Notes: a model not told the origin generated them from the letters alone. Counted from the first letter of the stretch, positions 8,620-16,887 are shown. The stretch is 64,000 bases of DNA from an uncultured Draconibacterium sp. (GCA_947492175.1 CANLMQ010000003.1:205617-269616); one strand, 5' to 3'. Numbers and translations: made by a program.

Positions 8620-8973
8620 ATGGCAATAATACGCGTAAAAAATCTATTAATCAGAACCTACATTGGTTTTAATCCCGACGAGCTTGTAAACAAGCAGGAT
8701 GTAATTATTAACCTTGAAATTGAGACTGAAGTGCCCCATTCGGCACTCGAAGTGGACGAGCCACTTGGTATTTTGGATTATAAAACCATTACCAAAAAGA
8801 TAATTAAACTGGTGCAGGAAGGCCGTTTTAAATTGCTTGAGGCGCTGACAAAAAATATCCTCGATATAATAATGGAAGATGAAAGAGTAAGCTGGGCAAA
8901 GGTAGAGGTAGATAAACCTCATGCATTGCGTTTTGCCGAATCAGTCTCGCTGGAGATGGAGGCATCGAGATGA
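8620..8973 (+). CDS. folX: FolX/FolB family pterin epimerase or aldolase
   Basis: A 117-residue member of the tunnelling-fold dihydroneopterin aldolase/epimerase family. The pattern IIRVKNLLIRTYIGF, NKQDVIIN, LDYKTITKKII, RFKLLEALTKNILDI and VEVDKPHALRFAESVS resembles E. coli FolX (dihydroneopterin-triphosphate 2'-epimerase) more than E. coli FolB as I remember those sequences. The adjacent folM-like gene strengthens the FolX reading, since FolX and FolM act in succession toward tetrahydromonapterin. The neighbouring folK is the argument for FolB. Some family members do both reactions. The stop overlaps the folK start (ATGA). Confidence 0.8.
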   Translation: MAIIRVKNLLIRTYIGFNPDELVNKQDVIINLEIETEVPHSALEVDEPLGILDYKTITKKIIKLVQEGRFKLLEALTKNILDIIMEDERVSWAKVEVDKPHALRFAESVSLEMEASR

Positions 8974-9341
8974 ATGTTGTAATTATTGGTATAGGCTCCA
9001 ATATCGAAGCCGATAAAAATATCAAAAAAGCGCTTGAGGTTTTGCGTACAAAAATGCAGGTTCTTAAGGTCTCTTCTATGATCCGTACCAAGCCTATTGG
9101 AATTGAGGATCAGCCAGATTTTACAAACGGCGCAGTAAAAATACAAACGGCTCTAAATAAAAAAGATCTTAATCAACTGTTAAAAAGCATTGAGGATCAG
9201 ATGGGACGCGACAGAAGTGTTCCAAAATTCGGACCTCGCAGTATCGATCTCGATATTGTGGTTTGGAACGGCGAAATTGTAGATAAAGATTATTATTCCC
9301 GTTCTTTTCTTCTGAAAAGTGTTCAGGAACTTTCTTGCTAA
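8970..9341 (+). CDS. folK: HPPK, dihydropterin pyrophosphokinase (short)
   Basis: Transfers pyrophosphate from ATP to 6-hydroxymethyl-7,8-dihydropterin in folate synthesis. Visible motifs: GIGSNIEADKNI at the N-terminus, the QPDFTNGAVKI strand, and the magnesium-binding signature FGPRSIDLDIV containing the two catalytic Asp. At 123 residues it is shorter than the roughly 160 residues of E. coli HPPK; the part after the signature is reduced to about 35 residues. The sequence after the stop shows no continuation in another frame, so I read it as a naturally short form. It overlaps folX by four bases, implying translational coupling. Confidence 0.88.
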   Translation: MNVVIIGIGSNIEADKNIKKALEVLRTKMQVLKVSSMIRTKPIGIEDQPDFTNGAVKIQTALNKKDLNQLLKSIEDQMGRDRSVPKFGPRSIDLDIVVWNGEIVDKDYYSRSFLLKSVQELSC

Positions 9342-9791
9342 ACTTTAAAAATAACTAAAACTGACATTTGTCAATCAAAAGTTAATTATAAGCTGGTTAA
9401 CTTTACGGCTAACAAAAGAGAATGGTTATGATTACATTTTTTATGGCAATTTACCTCCATAACCGAAGTTTCCTGAACATCAAAAATCGGGATGCTTATC
9501 CATTTATATAATACCAATATTATCCCAAACTGAGCCTTATAATTTCATTTTTTTGAATTTATACAGCGTTACAAAAATTCAACAGAACTTAGGCTATGCT
9601 TCATTTTTGTGCCTTGCCTAAATCCAAATATTCTAAAATTATTTAAGGCTCACATTGAAATAAAATTGGTATAATTCTTAAAGTCTGAGATTTCTTTTTC
9701 AGCAAACTCAATTTTTTCTACTTATTAAAAATCAGGAAGACGTAGTTTTATGTTGATAAGTCTGCGACTCTTTCAATTAAAAAGAATTATC
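9342..9791. other. Non-coding stretch between folK and tnaA
   Basis: 450 bases without a supported gene. It holds an inverted pair GGTTATG/CATAACC (about 9424-9466) and the MITE-like element at 9508-9675. No consensus -7 box was found close to tnaA. A 14-codon in-frame extension upstream of the tnaA start has no Trp codon and does not resemble a TnaC leader. Confidence 0.6.
9508..9675. mobile_element. MITE-like inverted-repeat element, about 168 bp
   Basis: The left end (ATAATACCAATATTAT..., from 9508) and the reverse complement of the right end (ATTATACCAATTTTAT..., from 9675) match imperfectly for about 40 bases, including the shared blocks ATACCAAT and TGAGCCTTA. The interior carries no open frame but has a further AT-rich complementary stretch (TTTGAATTT and AAATCCAAATATTC). 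Terminal inverted repeats without a coding region fit a miniature inverted-repeat transposable element or a folded intergenic repeat. No second copy was seen in the window. Confidence 0.65.
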
Positions 9792-11168
9792 ATGGAATTA
9801 CCATTTGCAGAATCGTATAAAATTAAAATGGTTGAACCCATTTACAGAAGTACGCGTGAACAACGCGAAGAATGGATTAAGCAAGCTAAATACAATTTAT
9901 TTAACCTCAAAAGCGAACAGGTTTACATCGACCTGCTTACCGATAGTGGTACCGGCGCAATGAGCGACAAACAATGGGGAGCATTAATGACCGGAGATGA
10001 AAGTTATGCTGGCTCTTCGTCGTATTACAACCTAAAGAATGCCATAAAAACTATTTTCGGATTCGAGCATTTTTTGCCCACTCACCAGGGGCGTGCTGCC
10101 GAAAATGTACTTTTTTCTGTTATGGTAAAAGATGGCGATGTAGTACCGGGCAATAGTCATTTTGATACCACCAAAGGGCATATCGAATTCCGAAAGGCCA
10201 AAGCAATAGATTGTACAATAGATGAAGCTTTCGATACGGAATCGTTGCATCCGTTCAAAGGAAATATCGATTTGGTGAAACTGGAAGGTGTTTATTCAAC
10301 GTATGATCGGGATCAAATTCCGATGGTAATTGTAACGGTTACCTGTAATACTTCAGGAGGTCAGCCTGTTTCAATGCAAAACCTGCGCGATGTTTATGCT
10401 TTGTCGCAAAAATATGGGGTAAAAGTTGTTTTCGACTCGGCCCGATTTGCTGAGAATGCGTGGTTTATTAAGGAGCGTGAAGATGAATACAGAAACAGTT
10501 CGATAAAAGAGATTGTTGCTGAAATGTATTCGTATGCTGATGCTATGACCATGAGTAGCAAAAAGGACGGAATTGTAAATATTGGAGGTTTTATAGCCAT
10601 GAAAGAAGAGGAGCTTTATAAAAAAGCTTCGGTTTTTAATATCATGTACGAAGGTTTTAATACCTATGGAGGAATGGCAGGACGCGATATGAATGCGCTT
10701 TCGGTTGGTTTGGATGAGGTTACCAGCGAGCATTATCTTGAGAATCGTATTCAACAGGTTACATATTTGGGCAATCGATTGATTGAATGGGGAATTCCGG
10801 TTCAGAAACCTATTGGCGGACACGCAGTTTTTATCGATGCCAAACGATTTCTAAGTCATGTTCCAAAGGAAGAATACATTGCCCAAACTCTGGCCGTTGA
10901 GTTATATCTGGAGGGTGGAGTTCGTGGAGTAGAAGTGGGTACTTTGCTGGCCGATCGCGATCCGGAAACCAAAGAAAACCGGTATCCGAAACTGGAGATG
11001 TTGCGTTTGGCGATTCCCCGGCGAACTTATACAAATAATCACATGGATGTGGTGGCAGTTGCGTTGAAAAATATTTTCGACAGAAGGGAAACTATTGTGC
11101 ACGGTTATAAAATCAAAAATGAAGCACCTATTATGCGGCATTTTTCGGTTGAACTGGAACAAGTGTAA
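9792..11168 (+). CDS. tnaA: Tryptophanase (tryptophan indole-lyase)
   Basis: PLP enzyme splitting L-tryptophan into indole, pyruvate and ammonia. The protein from the ATG at 9792 begins MELPFAESYKIKMVEPI, the usual tryptophanase start; an ATG 42 bases upstream is in frame but adds an unconserved extension. Conserved blocks: SSSYYNLKNAI, FLPTHQGRAAEN, PGNSHFDTTKGHI, VTVTCNTSGGQPVS, the PLP-lysine segment MTMSSKKDGIVNIGG, and GMAGRDMNAL. Length 458 is normal. Beta-tyrosinase (Tpl) is the close alternative. It stands alone with a 450-base upstream region containing a MITE-like element, and ends at a shared convergent hairpin. Confidence 0.93.
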   Translation: MELPFAESYKIKMVEPIYRSTREQREEWIKQAKYNLFNLKSEQVYIDLLTDSGTGAMSDKQWGALMTGDESYAGSSSYYNLKNAIKTIFGFEHFLPTHQGRAAENVLFSVMVKDGDVVPGNSHFDTTKGHIEFRKAKAIDCTIDEAFDTESLHPFKGNIDLVKLEGVYSTYDRDQIPMVIVTVTCNTSGGQPVSMQNLRDVYALSQKYGVKVVFDSARFAENAWFIKEREDEYRNSSIKEIVAEMYSYADAMTMSSKKDGIVNIGGFIAMKEEELYKKASVFNIMYEGFNTYGGMAGRDMNALSVGLDEVTSEHYLENRIQQVTYLGNRLIEWGIPVQKPIGGHAVFIDAKRFLSHVPKEEYIAQTLAVELYLEGGVRGVEVGTLLADRDPETKENRYPKLEMLRLAIPRRTYTNNHMDVVAVALKNIFDRRETIVHGYKIKNEAPIMRHFSVELEQV

Positions 11169-11185
11169 TGGTTTACTGTTAAGTT

Positions 11186-11244
11186 ATGGTGTAACGATTT
11201 TCGGTTTTTTATTTATAATGGTTAGCCGGAATTCGTTACGCCAT
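11186..11244. terminator. Long convergent hairpin
   Basis: ATGGTGTAACGA plus a CGG block (from 11186) pairs with CCGGAATTCGTTACGCCAT (11226-11244), giving roughly 18 bp with one or two mismatches and a 20-base loop. It lies between the ends of tnaA (+) and the membrane regulator (-) and reaches the regulator's stop codon, so it probably ends both transcripts. Confidence 0.6.
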
Positions 11245-13757
11245 TACAGTTTCTCATCGTAAAATCGGGTAAATTCCCTGAAATTCATTTTGTAGGGTTC
11301 TGCAAAGTTCTTTTCGTATCTCGAGCAGAAAGAATTAAAGTTGAATTTGGCCAGGTGCGAATTGTTGGCCTTTTGGAGTGCCCATATTTGCAGATATGTT
11401 GCTTCTTCATTCAGATCATCATAATCCAAAATTCGCTGGGCAACTTTCTCTATTCCCTTTAATTTACCTTCTTTTTTATAACCTGATGCCAGCATTAACA
11501 GATTGTCAATAACCTGATTACCCGTGAACCCACGAATTTCATCCAGCCAGTCCCAGGAAATACCTTTTAGTAAACGTCCGCCTTTAACAATTTCAAAAAA
11601 CATTTCCAGTTGCGGGGGTGTCAATTCTTCCTTACTTTGGCATAATTTAAATGCTTCAATGTAATCACAAAAGAACGATTCAGAAGTTTTCAATTGTAAA
11701 TAACCGTTTCCGGATATAATTTCAATTGTATCAAATTGAGCTAAGATTTTTCGAAGTTTATTAAGGGTAACAGCACGGTTGTTTGCCACTTTCTTTGTTT
11801 CAATTCCAAACCAAAGGGTTTCGTTAACATCGGTTATGGGCACACCAATTCCATTTTTTAATGCATGTGTAATAATAAAAACAAGCAGTTCTTTCACCTT
11901 GGGAGTAAATAGATCCGATACGTCGGTAGCCTCTTTATTTATTGCCTTAAACTCGCCAAAAAGCTGTATTCTGTTTTTCTCCGGAACAACAATCTTTGCT
12001 TCAGAGAATCGTTCCTTTTTCGAAGATTTTTTACGAATCAGAAGCCATAAAAGGATAACAAGCATTAACAGCCCACCTGCTACCATCGCAATCGTTTTGG
12101 TACCAACTAATATCAGATCTTTTTTTATTGCCGGTTTTTCAATCTGGATTTCTTCATCAGATGATAGTCGCGTAATGTCTTCATTTCCAAGCGGGCGGTT
12201 CCAAATATGAAGGTTGTCGATATAGCCACGCAGGCTGGCTCCGGCCGAAAGAGCACTCCCAATGTGCAGATCGCTTGTTCCAGAATAGGCAGGGTGCCCG
12301 TCAGAACCGCCAACAAATTTACCATTTACAAAAATGGATTGTTCCCCGGTTTCAATTATATAGCGCCATACCAAATGATACCATACGTTATTCTCTAGTG
12401 TTGCATTCGACATAAAATCATTTGCATAGAGTCCGAAATAGGGATGCCCAGATCGCAGAACCAAATGCATTCCTCGTCGGTAACCTGTTTCGGCGTTACC
12501 CAAAACTGCATTATCGCCAAATTCAAGTATGTCTGTAAATTTTACAAAACAGGATACGGTAAAACTGCTGTTTGGAAGTCCATAAAGTGAAGGATTTCCA
12601 ATGTTTATACTTGCATTTTCCGGAAGTCGCAGAACGTTTCCTCGGTCAATGTCCTGAATAAAAGAATAGCCCTGCCCGGGGAAAGACCTTTCGGGATTTA
12701 CAGCATCTTTTAGCTCTTCATCGAATCGAAAACTGGCCTTAATTCCGTATCCTAATTTTAGAGGGTTAGCTTGAATGGAATAACTGTCGGCCATTACCAT
12801 TTCGTTGGTAATAATTAATTGCGACGGGGTCATGCTATAGCCTGGGGCAAAGGGTGATAAAATAATTTCTTCACCGCCACGTAACGGGAAACTAAATTTT
12901 CCTCCGGAAATTAATATGTCCGGATTTTTCCAGTAAACCCGGTCGAGGTTTTTTGCTGAGGTATGTACGAGCCCTTTAATGGCAGGGAAAGAATTTAGTT
13001 GACTAACTATAAAATCGAAATTGTAAATGTTTCTATCAACAAAAATAAAATTGGGTTTTTTCCCAAATTTTGTCCAGCTATCCAATAAAAATTTAGTGTA
13101 ATCAGGGTAAAGACTGGAATTTAATTTGTTCGGATCGATTCCTGTGGGGAGCCGGTGAAAATTATTTATTTTAAAAAGTTCTCGGTTAATATTTGAAGCC
13201 TTACCCAGTATTGCAGAATTCGTTGTAATCTGGTTTGCACTAATCTGAAGTGCGTATTCACTCAAAGGATGAAGAATCCGGCTTTCATTGATAATGTCTC
13301 CTTCAACAAAAAAGATAATTCTCCGGTTGGCCTGAACAAGGTATTCTAACGATGGCCATGTTTCTCCCTGGGGTAAATAGAAAATCTGGGAAGAAACAGA
13401 TGAACTGTTTATGATTGAATCCAGGACAAGAATATTTCCTGAATAGTTAATAAAGACTGGAATTATTTTAGAATCATCATCTCCGGCAAGCATTTCAATT
13501 TTACTAAGAACAGAGGAGAACGAATATTGGCTGTCTTTTAAAATAGCATCGTTTGCAATACTATCAATATCCAGTTCAATACCGGCCCAGTTATGCGTTT
13601 TGATATAATTCCAAAGGCGGTCGTTGTTGTATTCGTTTGAAGTTACTTTAGCTATAACAAAAGTGTTGTCTGAAAAGTGAGTGGCATTTGCATCGGATAG
13701 CATGACGATGAGCAGTAATCCAATCAGAAAAATATTATGTTTTATCTTTTTATACAC
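11244..13757 (-). CDS. Membrane one-component regulator: PLC-like, LamG, TM, SARP-like
   Basis: An 837-residue protein with an N-terminal signal sequence, a periplasmic region of about 525 residues, one membrane helix (about 553-575, GGLLMLVILLWLLI) and a 262-residue cytoplasmic part. The first periplasmic half contains a WPSLEYLVQANRRIIFFVEG block typical of PI-PLC-X-like barrels, but I do not see the catalytic His pair. Residues about 340-530 look like a LamG/concanavalin-like jelly roll (VWYHLVWRY, GYIDNLHIWNRPL). The cytoplasmic part starts with IQLFGEFKA and FTPKVKELLVFII, then NRAVTLNKLRKIL, as in SARP/OmpR-like winged helices, followed by a BTAD/TPR-like helical tail. It is divergent from the cytochrome-SUMF1 operon, which it probably controls. 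Ligand unknown; a glycan is a guess from LamG. Confidence 0.8.
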   Translation of the reverse strand: MYKKIKHNIFLIGLLLIVMLSDANATHFSDNTFVIAKVTSNEYNNDRLWNYIKTHNWAGIELDIDSIANDAILKDSQYSFSSVLSKIEMLAGDDDSKIIPVFINYSGNILVLDSIINSSSVSSQIFYLPQGETWPSLEYLVQANRRIIFFVEGDIINESRILHPLSEYALQISANQITTNSAILGKASNINRELFKINNFHRLPTGIDPNKLNSSLYPDYTKFLLDSWTKFGKKPNFIFVDRNIYNFDFIVSQLNSFPAIKGLVHTSAKNLDRVYWKNPDILISGGKFSFPLRGGEEIILSPFAPGYSMTPSQLIITNEMVMADSYSIQANPLKLGYGIKASFRFDEELKDAVNPERSFPGQGYSFIQDIDRGNVLRLPENASINIGNPSLYGLPNSSFTVSCFVKFTDILEFGDNAVLGNAETGYRRGMHLVLRSGHPYFGLYANDFMSNATLENNVWYHLVWRYIIETGEQSIFVNGKFVGGSDGHPAYSGTSDLHIGSALSAGASLRGYIDNLHIWNRPLGNEDITRLSSDEEIQIEKPAIKKDLILVGTKTIAMVAGGLLMLVILLWLLIRKKSSKKERFSEAKIVVPEKNRIQLFGEFKAINKEATDVSDLFTPKVKELLVFIITHALKNGIGVPITDVNETLWFGIETKKVANNRAVTLNKLRKILAQFDTIEIISGNGYLQLKTSESFFCDYIEAFKLCQSKEELTPPQLEMFFEIVKGGRLLKGISWDWLDEIRGFTGNQVIDNLLMLASGYKKEGKLKGIEKVAQRILDYDDLNEEATYLQIWALQKANNSHLAKFNFNSFCSRYEKNFAEPYKMNFREFTRFYDEKL

Positions 13758-13954
13758 CTTTTGTTTGAAAAATTTAATACGGGTTAAGTCTTAATTCGAT
13801 ATTATTTTAAGCCCAAATATATCAAATATGAAATGAAAAAAAACTTTTTTTATAATTTTTTATTTAATCGGAATAGGTTTTTATTCAAATAGTTAGGTTT
13901 TTAATTAATATGAAATTAAGATGTTGTTAAGGCTTCATTGTGTAGTGTGTTAAG

Positions 13955-13983
13955 TTGTTAGTAACTACACGCGTGTATACTTG
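13955..13983 (+). promoter_or_regulatory. Promoter of cytochrome-SUMF1 operon with palindromic operator
   Basis: A -33 TTG (13955-13957) and a -7 box TATACTTG (13976-13983, one mismatch to TAnnTTTG) are 18 bases apart, the expected distance. The perfect 12-bp palindrome TACACGCGTGTA (13966-13977) fills the spacer and overlaps the first two bases of the -7 box. The predicted start of transcription is about 15 bases before the ATG at 14005. Confidence 0.6.
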
Positions 13984-14004
13984 CAGCTTTAATTAACTTT
14001 TGGG

Positions 14005-15516
14005 ATGACTGATAAAACAATTAAACGAAAACATTATTTGTTATTTATTGCCGGAGGATTGAGCGTAATTCTCTTTTTACTTTTGTTTAACAAGACTGTT
14101 CATTATACTTCAACCAACGATTTTTGTAATTCGTGCCATGTACATCCGCATGCCGAAACAAGTTGGAAACTTTCAGTACATCATAATACGCCCAGTGGGG
14201 TTTCTGTAAAATGTGTCGACTGTCACCTTCCGCCTGAAGATCAAACAGCATATTTTTTAACACGTAAAGCTTATCATGGTTTTCATGATTTGTATGCTTA
14301 TTTAACCATGGACACGGAAGAAATAGATTGGGCAGCAAAACGATCAACGGAAGTTGCACAGCGTTTTGTTTACGAAGATGGTTGTATTAAATGTCATACA
14401 AACATGTTCCCTTCGACTTTAAACGAACAGGGATGCCAGCAACACATTAAATACTTGCAGGATCCTGAAAATAATTCCTGTTTACAGTGTCACCACAATG
14501 TGGGGCACGACCGTGGGGAAGTTAGTCTGATAATGGAAGAGGAGGCTACCGGACCAAAAGAAATATTTACCGAATTGACAAATGTTACCAAGTTTGAAAC
14601 GTTTGAAGAAAAAATTCCTGAAACTTCTGTGTCTTTTAAAATGATAGCAGTTCCAGGAGGACAGTTTAAAATGGGTAGCCCTGCTGATGAAGCATATCGA
14701 AGAGGTGATGAAGGGCCGGTTCGTCAGGTAGAAGTTGATAGTTTTTGGATGGCTGAAATAGAAGTCTCGTGGAACGAGTACCTTGCATTTTTTACTGCTA
14801 CCAGTTCTCAGGGCCGTAAAGAAGCAGTTGAAGTTGATGAGGAAACCGACGGTGTTTCGGGGGCTACTCCTCCGTGGGGAGCACCAGATCAGGGATGGGG
14901 GAAGGGAACCCGCCCGGCAATTACCATGAGCCATCATGCTGCGCAAACATATTGCCGTTGGTTATCGCACGTTACAGGACGTAAGTATCGTTTACCAACC
15001 GAGGCAGAATGGGAATATGCGGCGCGCGGAGGTACGAACACTCCTTATTTCTTTGAAGGATCTCCAAAAGATTATGAAGCTGACGGATTCCTGAAAAAAA
15101 TATTTGGATCGAATACGGAAGTCATAAACAGGTATGTTATTTCTAATTTAAACAGCCCGAATAAAACGCAGGCTCCCGAGCAGGTTGAAGCAAATCCTTT
15201 CGGTTTTAAAAACATGCTGGGTAACGTTGCAGAGTTTTGTCTGGATTATTACGATCCTAAAGTGTATGGGAAATATCCCAAAGGTATTGTTCGAAATCCG
15301 AGAGGCCCGCGAAATGGCGCAGAACATGTAGTTCGGGGAGGTTCGTTCAGAAATACTCCAAAAGATCTGCGAATCGCACGTCGTGATTTTACGAGAACTG
15401 AAGCGTGGCTGGTTACCGATCCTCAAATTCCGAAAAGTATTTGGTGGTACTCCGACTCAAAAAGTGTTGGTTTCAGGGTGGTTTGCGAATACGATAAAGA
15501 ATCAATTAATCAGTAA
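14005..15516 (+). CDS. Tetrahaem NapC/NrfH-type cytochrome fused to SUMF1 domain
   Basis: A 503-residue fusion. Residues 11-28 form an N-terminal membrane anchor. Four CxxCH haem-c sites follow: CNSCH 41-45, CVDCH 70-74, CIKCH 127-131 and CLQCH 159-163, spaced as in NapC/NirT/NrfH quinol-oxidising cytochromes. From about 210 to 497 comes a SUMF1/FGE-sulfatase-like domain: MIAVPGGQFKMGSP, YRLPTEAEWEYAARGG, NMLGNVAEFCLDYYD, VVRGGSFRN and GFRVVCEYD. True formylglycine-generating enzymes carry two Cys just after the RGGS block; here the stretch RNTPKDLRIARRDF has none, so FGE activity is unlikely. Inferred role: membrane-anchored periplasmic electron carrier with an attached binding or catalytic domain. 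First gene of a five-gene unit. Confidence 0.88.
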   Translation: MTDKTIKRKHYLLFIAGGLSVILFLLLFNKTVHYTSTNDFCNSCHVHPHAETSWKLSVHHNTPSGVSVKCVDCHLPPEDQTAYFLTRKAYHGFHDLYAYLTMDTEEIDWAAKRSTEVAQRFVYEDGCIKCHTNMFPSTLNEQGCQQHIKYLQDPENNSCLQCHHNVGHDRGEVSLIMEEEATGPKEIFTELTNVTKFETFEEKIPETSVSFKMIAVPGGQFKMGSPADEAYRRGDEGPVRQVEVDSFWMAEIEVSWNEYLAFFTATSSQGRKEAVEVDEETDGVSGATPPWGAPDQGWGKGTRPAITMSHHAAQTYCRWLSHVTGRKYRLPTEAEWEYAARGGTNTPYFFEGSPKDYEADGFLKKIFGSNTEVINRYVISNLNSPNKTQAPEQVEANPFGFKNMLGNVAEFCLDYYDPKVYGKYPKGIVRNPRGPRNGAEHVVRGGSFRNTPKDLRIARRDFTRTEAWLVTDPQIPKSIWWYSDSKSVGFRVVCEYDKESINQ

Positions 15517-15537
15517 AAAAATAAAAACGATACTAAT

Positions 15538-16878
15538 ATGAATAAGAATCAACTATCACGCAGGAATTTTCTTGAAAAAACTGCACTTGTGGGCGCAGCC
15601 GGTGTTGTTGGCCTTAGCGCTTTAAGTTCTTGCAGCAACAAAGCCAAAGAAGTTGATTATGAATTTCCTCCTTTGTTGGATCTGGCTCCCGATGGCAAAA
15701 CTTTGCGCGCCGGACTGGTTGGTTGTGGAAACCGCGGGACCGGAGCTGCTCTTAACTTTTTAGCAGCCGGTAATGATTTGCATTTGGTAGCACTTGCCGA
15801 TGTTTTTGAAGATAAGGTTTGGGATTGCCGGGATAAACTGTTAAAACAAAGAATAGAGGTTCCTGAGAAAAATTGTTTTTGGGGATTCGATGCCTATAAA
15901 AGTTTATTAGAAGCCGATCTGGATATTGTGATTTTGGCTACTCCTCCGCATTTTCGTCCAATTCATTTCGATGCTGCGATTCAGGCTAAAAAACATGTGT
16001 TTCTTGAGAAACCCGTGTGTGTAGATCCGGTTGGAGCACGTCAGATTATGGCTACGGCTAAAAAGGCAGAGAACCTGGGATTAACAGTAATTACCGGTAC
16101 ACAACGACGTCATCAGCGTGATTATATTGAAACATATAAACAGGTGGCTTCCGGGGCAATTGGAGAATTAACAGCAGCAAAAGCTTTTTGGATGCAGTCG
16201 CATGTTTGGTTCCGCACCCGTGAGGAAGGCTGGAGCGACATGGAATATATGTTGCGTAACTGGAACAGTTTCTGCTGGTTGGGCGGCGATTTTATTTTAG
16301 ATACGCATGTTCATAATATAGATGTTATCAACTGGTTTATGGGCAAACATCCAATTGAAGCTGTTGGATTTGGTGGACGCGCACGCAGATTAACCGGTGA
16401 TCAGTATGACTTTTTCAGTGTAGATTTTGAATTTGAGAAAGGGGTGTTCTCTCATAGTTTTGCAAGGCAAATCGATGGTTGTGCGAATCAATTGGGCGAG
16501 ATAATAATGGGAACAGAAGGTTATACCAACTGTAAAAACACCATTTATAATTTGGATGGCTCGGTAAAATGGGTTTACGATTATCCCAAAAATAAAGATG
16601 GCCGATCGACCGGAGTAGTTAAAGTCTCGCCGTACATTCAAGAGCATATTCACCTGGTAACAGCAATCAGAACAAATAAACCTGTTGTTGAGGCCGAACG
16701 CACAGCGGTTTCTACGCTTACTGCAATTATGGGAAGAACAGCAGCGTATACCGGGCAAAAAGTAACCTGGGAAGAGATGATGAAATCGACTGAGAAATTG
16801 GGACCGGACACATACGAAATGGGGCCTGTTGATATGGAATTTCCAATTCCTGTGCCGGGAACGCAACACAAAGCATAA
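15538..16878 (+). CDS. Tat-exported Gfo/Idh/MocA oxidoreductase lipoprotein
   Basis: NAD(P)-dependent oxidoreductase family acting on sugars or inositols. The N-terminus has a Tat motif SRRNFLEK (from residue 7), a hydrophobic stretch and a possible lipobox ending at Cys32 (LSSC). The dinucleotide motif GLVGCGNRGTG follows, then EKP at 157-159 and the DTHVHNID block with candidate catalytic His at 257 and 259. Length 446 fits. It starts 21 bases after the cytochrome-SUMF1 gene and is 9 bases before a GT2 gene. Tat export suggests folding with bound cofactor before transport, as in glucose-fructose oxidoreductase. Substrate unknown; electron exchange with the cytochrome next door is inference. 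Confidence 0.9.
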   Translation: MNKNQLSRRNFLEKTALVGAAGVVGLSALSSCSNKAKEVDYEFPPLLDLAPDGKTLRAGLVGCGNRGTGAALNFLAAGNDLHLVALADVFEDKVWDCRDKLLKQRIEVPEKNCFWGFDAYKSLLEADLDIVILATPPHFRPIHFDAAIQAKKHVFLEKPVCVDPVGARQIMATAKKAENLGLTVITGTQRRHQRDYIETYKQVASGAIGELTAAKAFWMQSHVWFRTREEGWSDMEYMLRNWNSFCWLGGDFILDTHVHNIDVINWFMGKHPIEAVGFGGRARRLTGDQYDFFSVDFEFEKGVFSHSFARQIDGCANQLGEIIMGTEGYTNCKNTIYNLDGSVKWVYDYPKNKDGRSTGVVKVSPYIQEHIHLVTAIRTNKPVVEAERTAVSTLTAIMGRTAAYTGQKVTWEEMMKSTEKLGPDTYEMGPVDMEFPIPVPGTQHKA

Positions 16879-16887
16879 GAGAAAAAC

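Noticed and set aside
8620..8973. Plain FolB assignment
   Set aside because: Context and residue pattern lean toward FolX, but FolB activity cannot be excluded; kept as an alternative in the feature.
9300..9341. Frameshift truncating folK
   Set aside because: Sequence after the stop shows no HPPK continuation in any frame; a short C-terminus is acceptable as natural.
9750..9791. TnaC-like leader peptide or longer TnaA start
   Set aside because: The 14-codon in-frame extension has no Trp codon and no similarity to TnaC; the MELPFAESY start at 9792 matches homologues.
14650..15500. Formylglycine-generating enzyme activity for the SUMF1 domain
   Set aside because: The two active-site cysteines after RGGS are absent (RNTPKDLRIARRDF instead), and no sulfatase gene is close.
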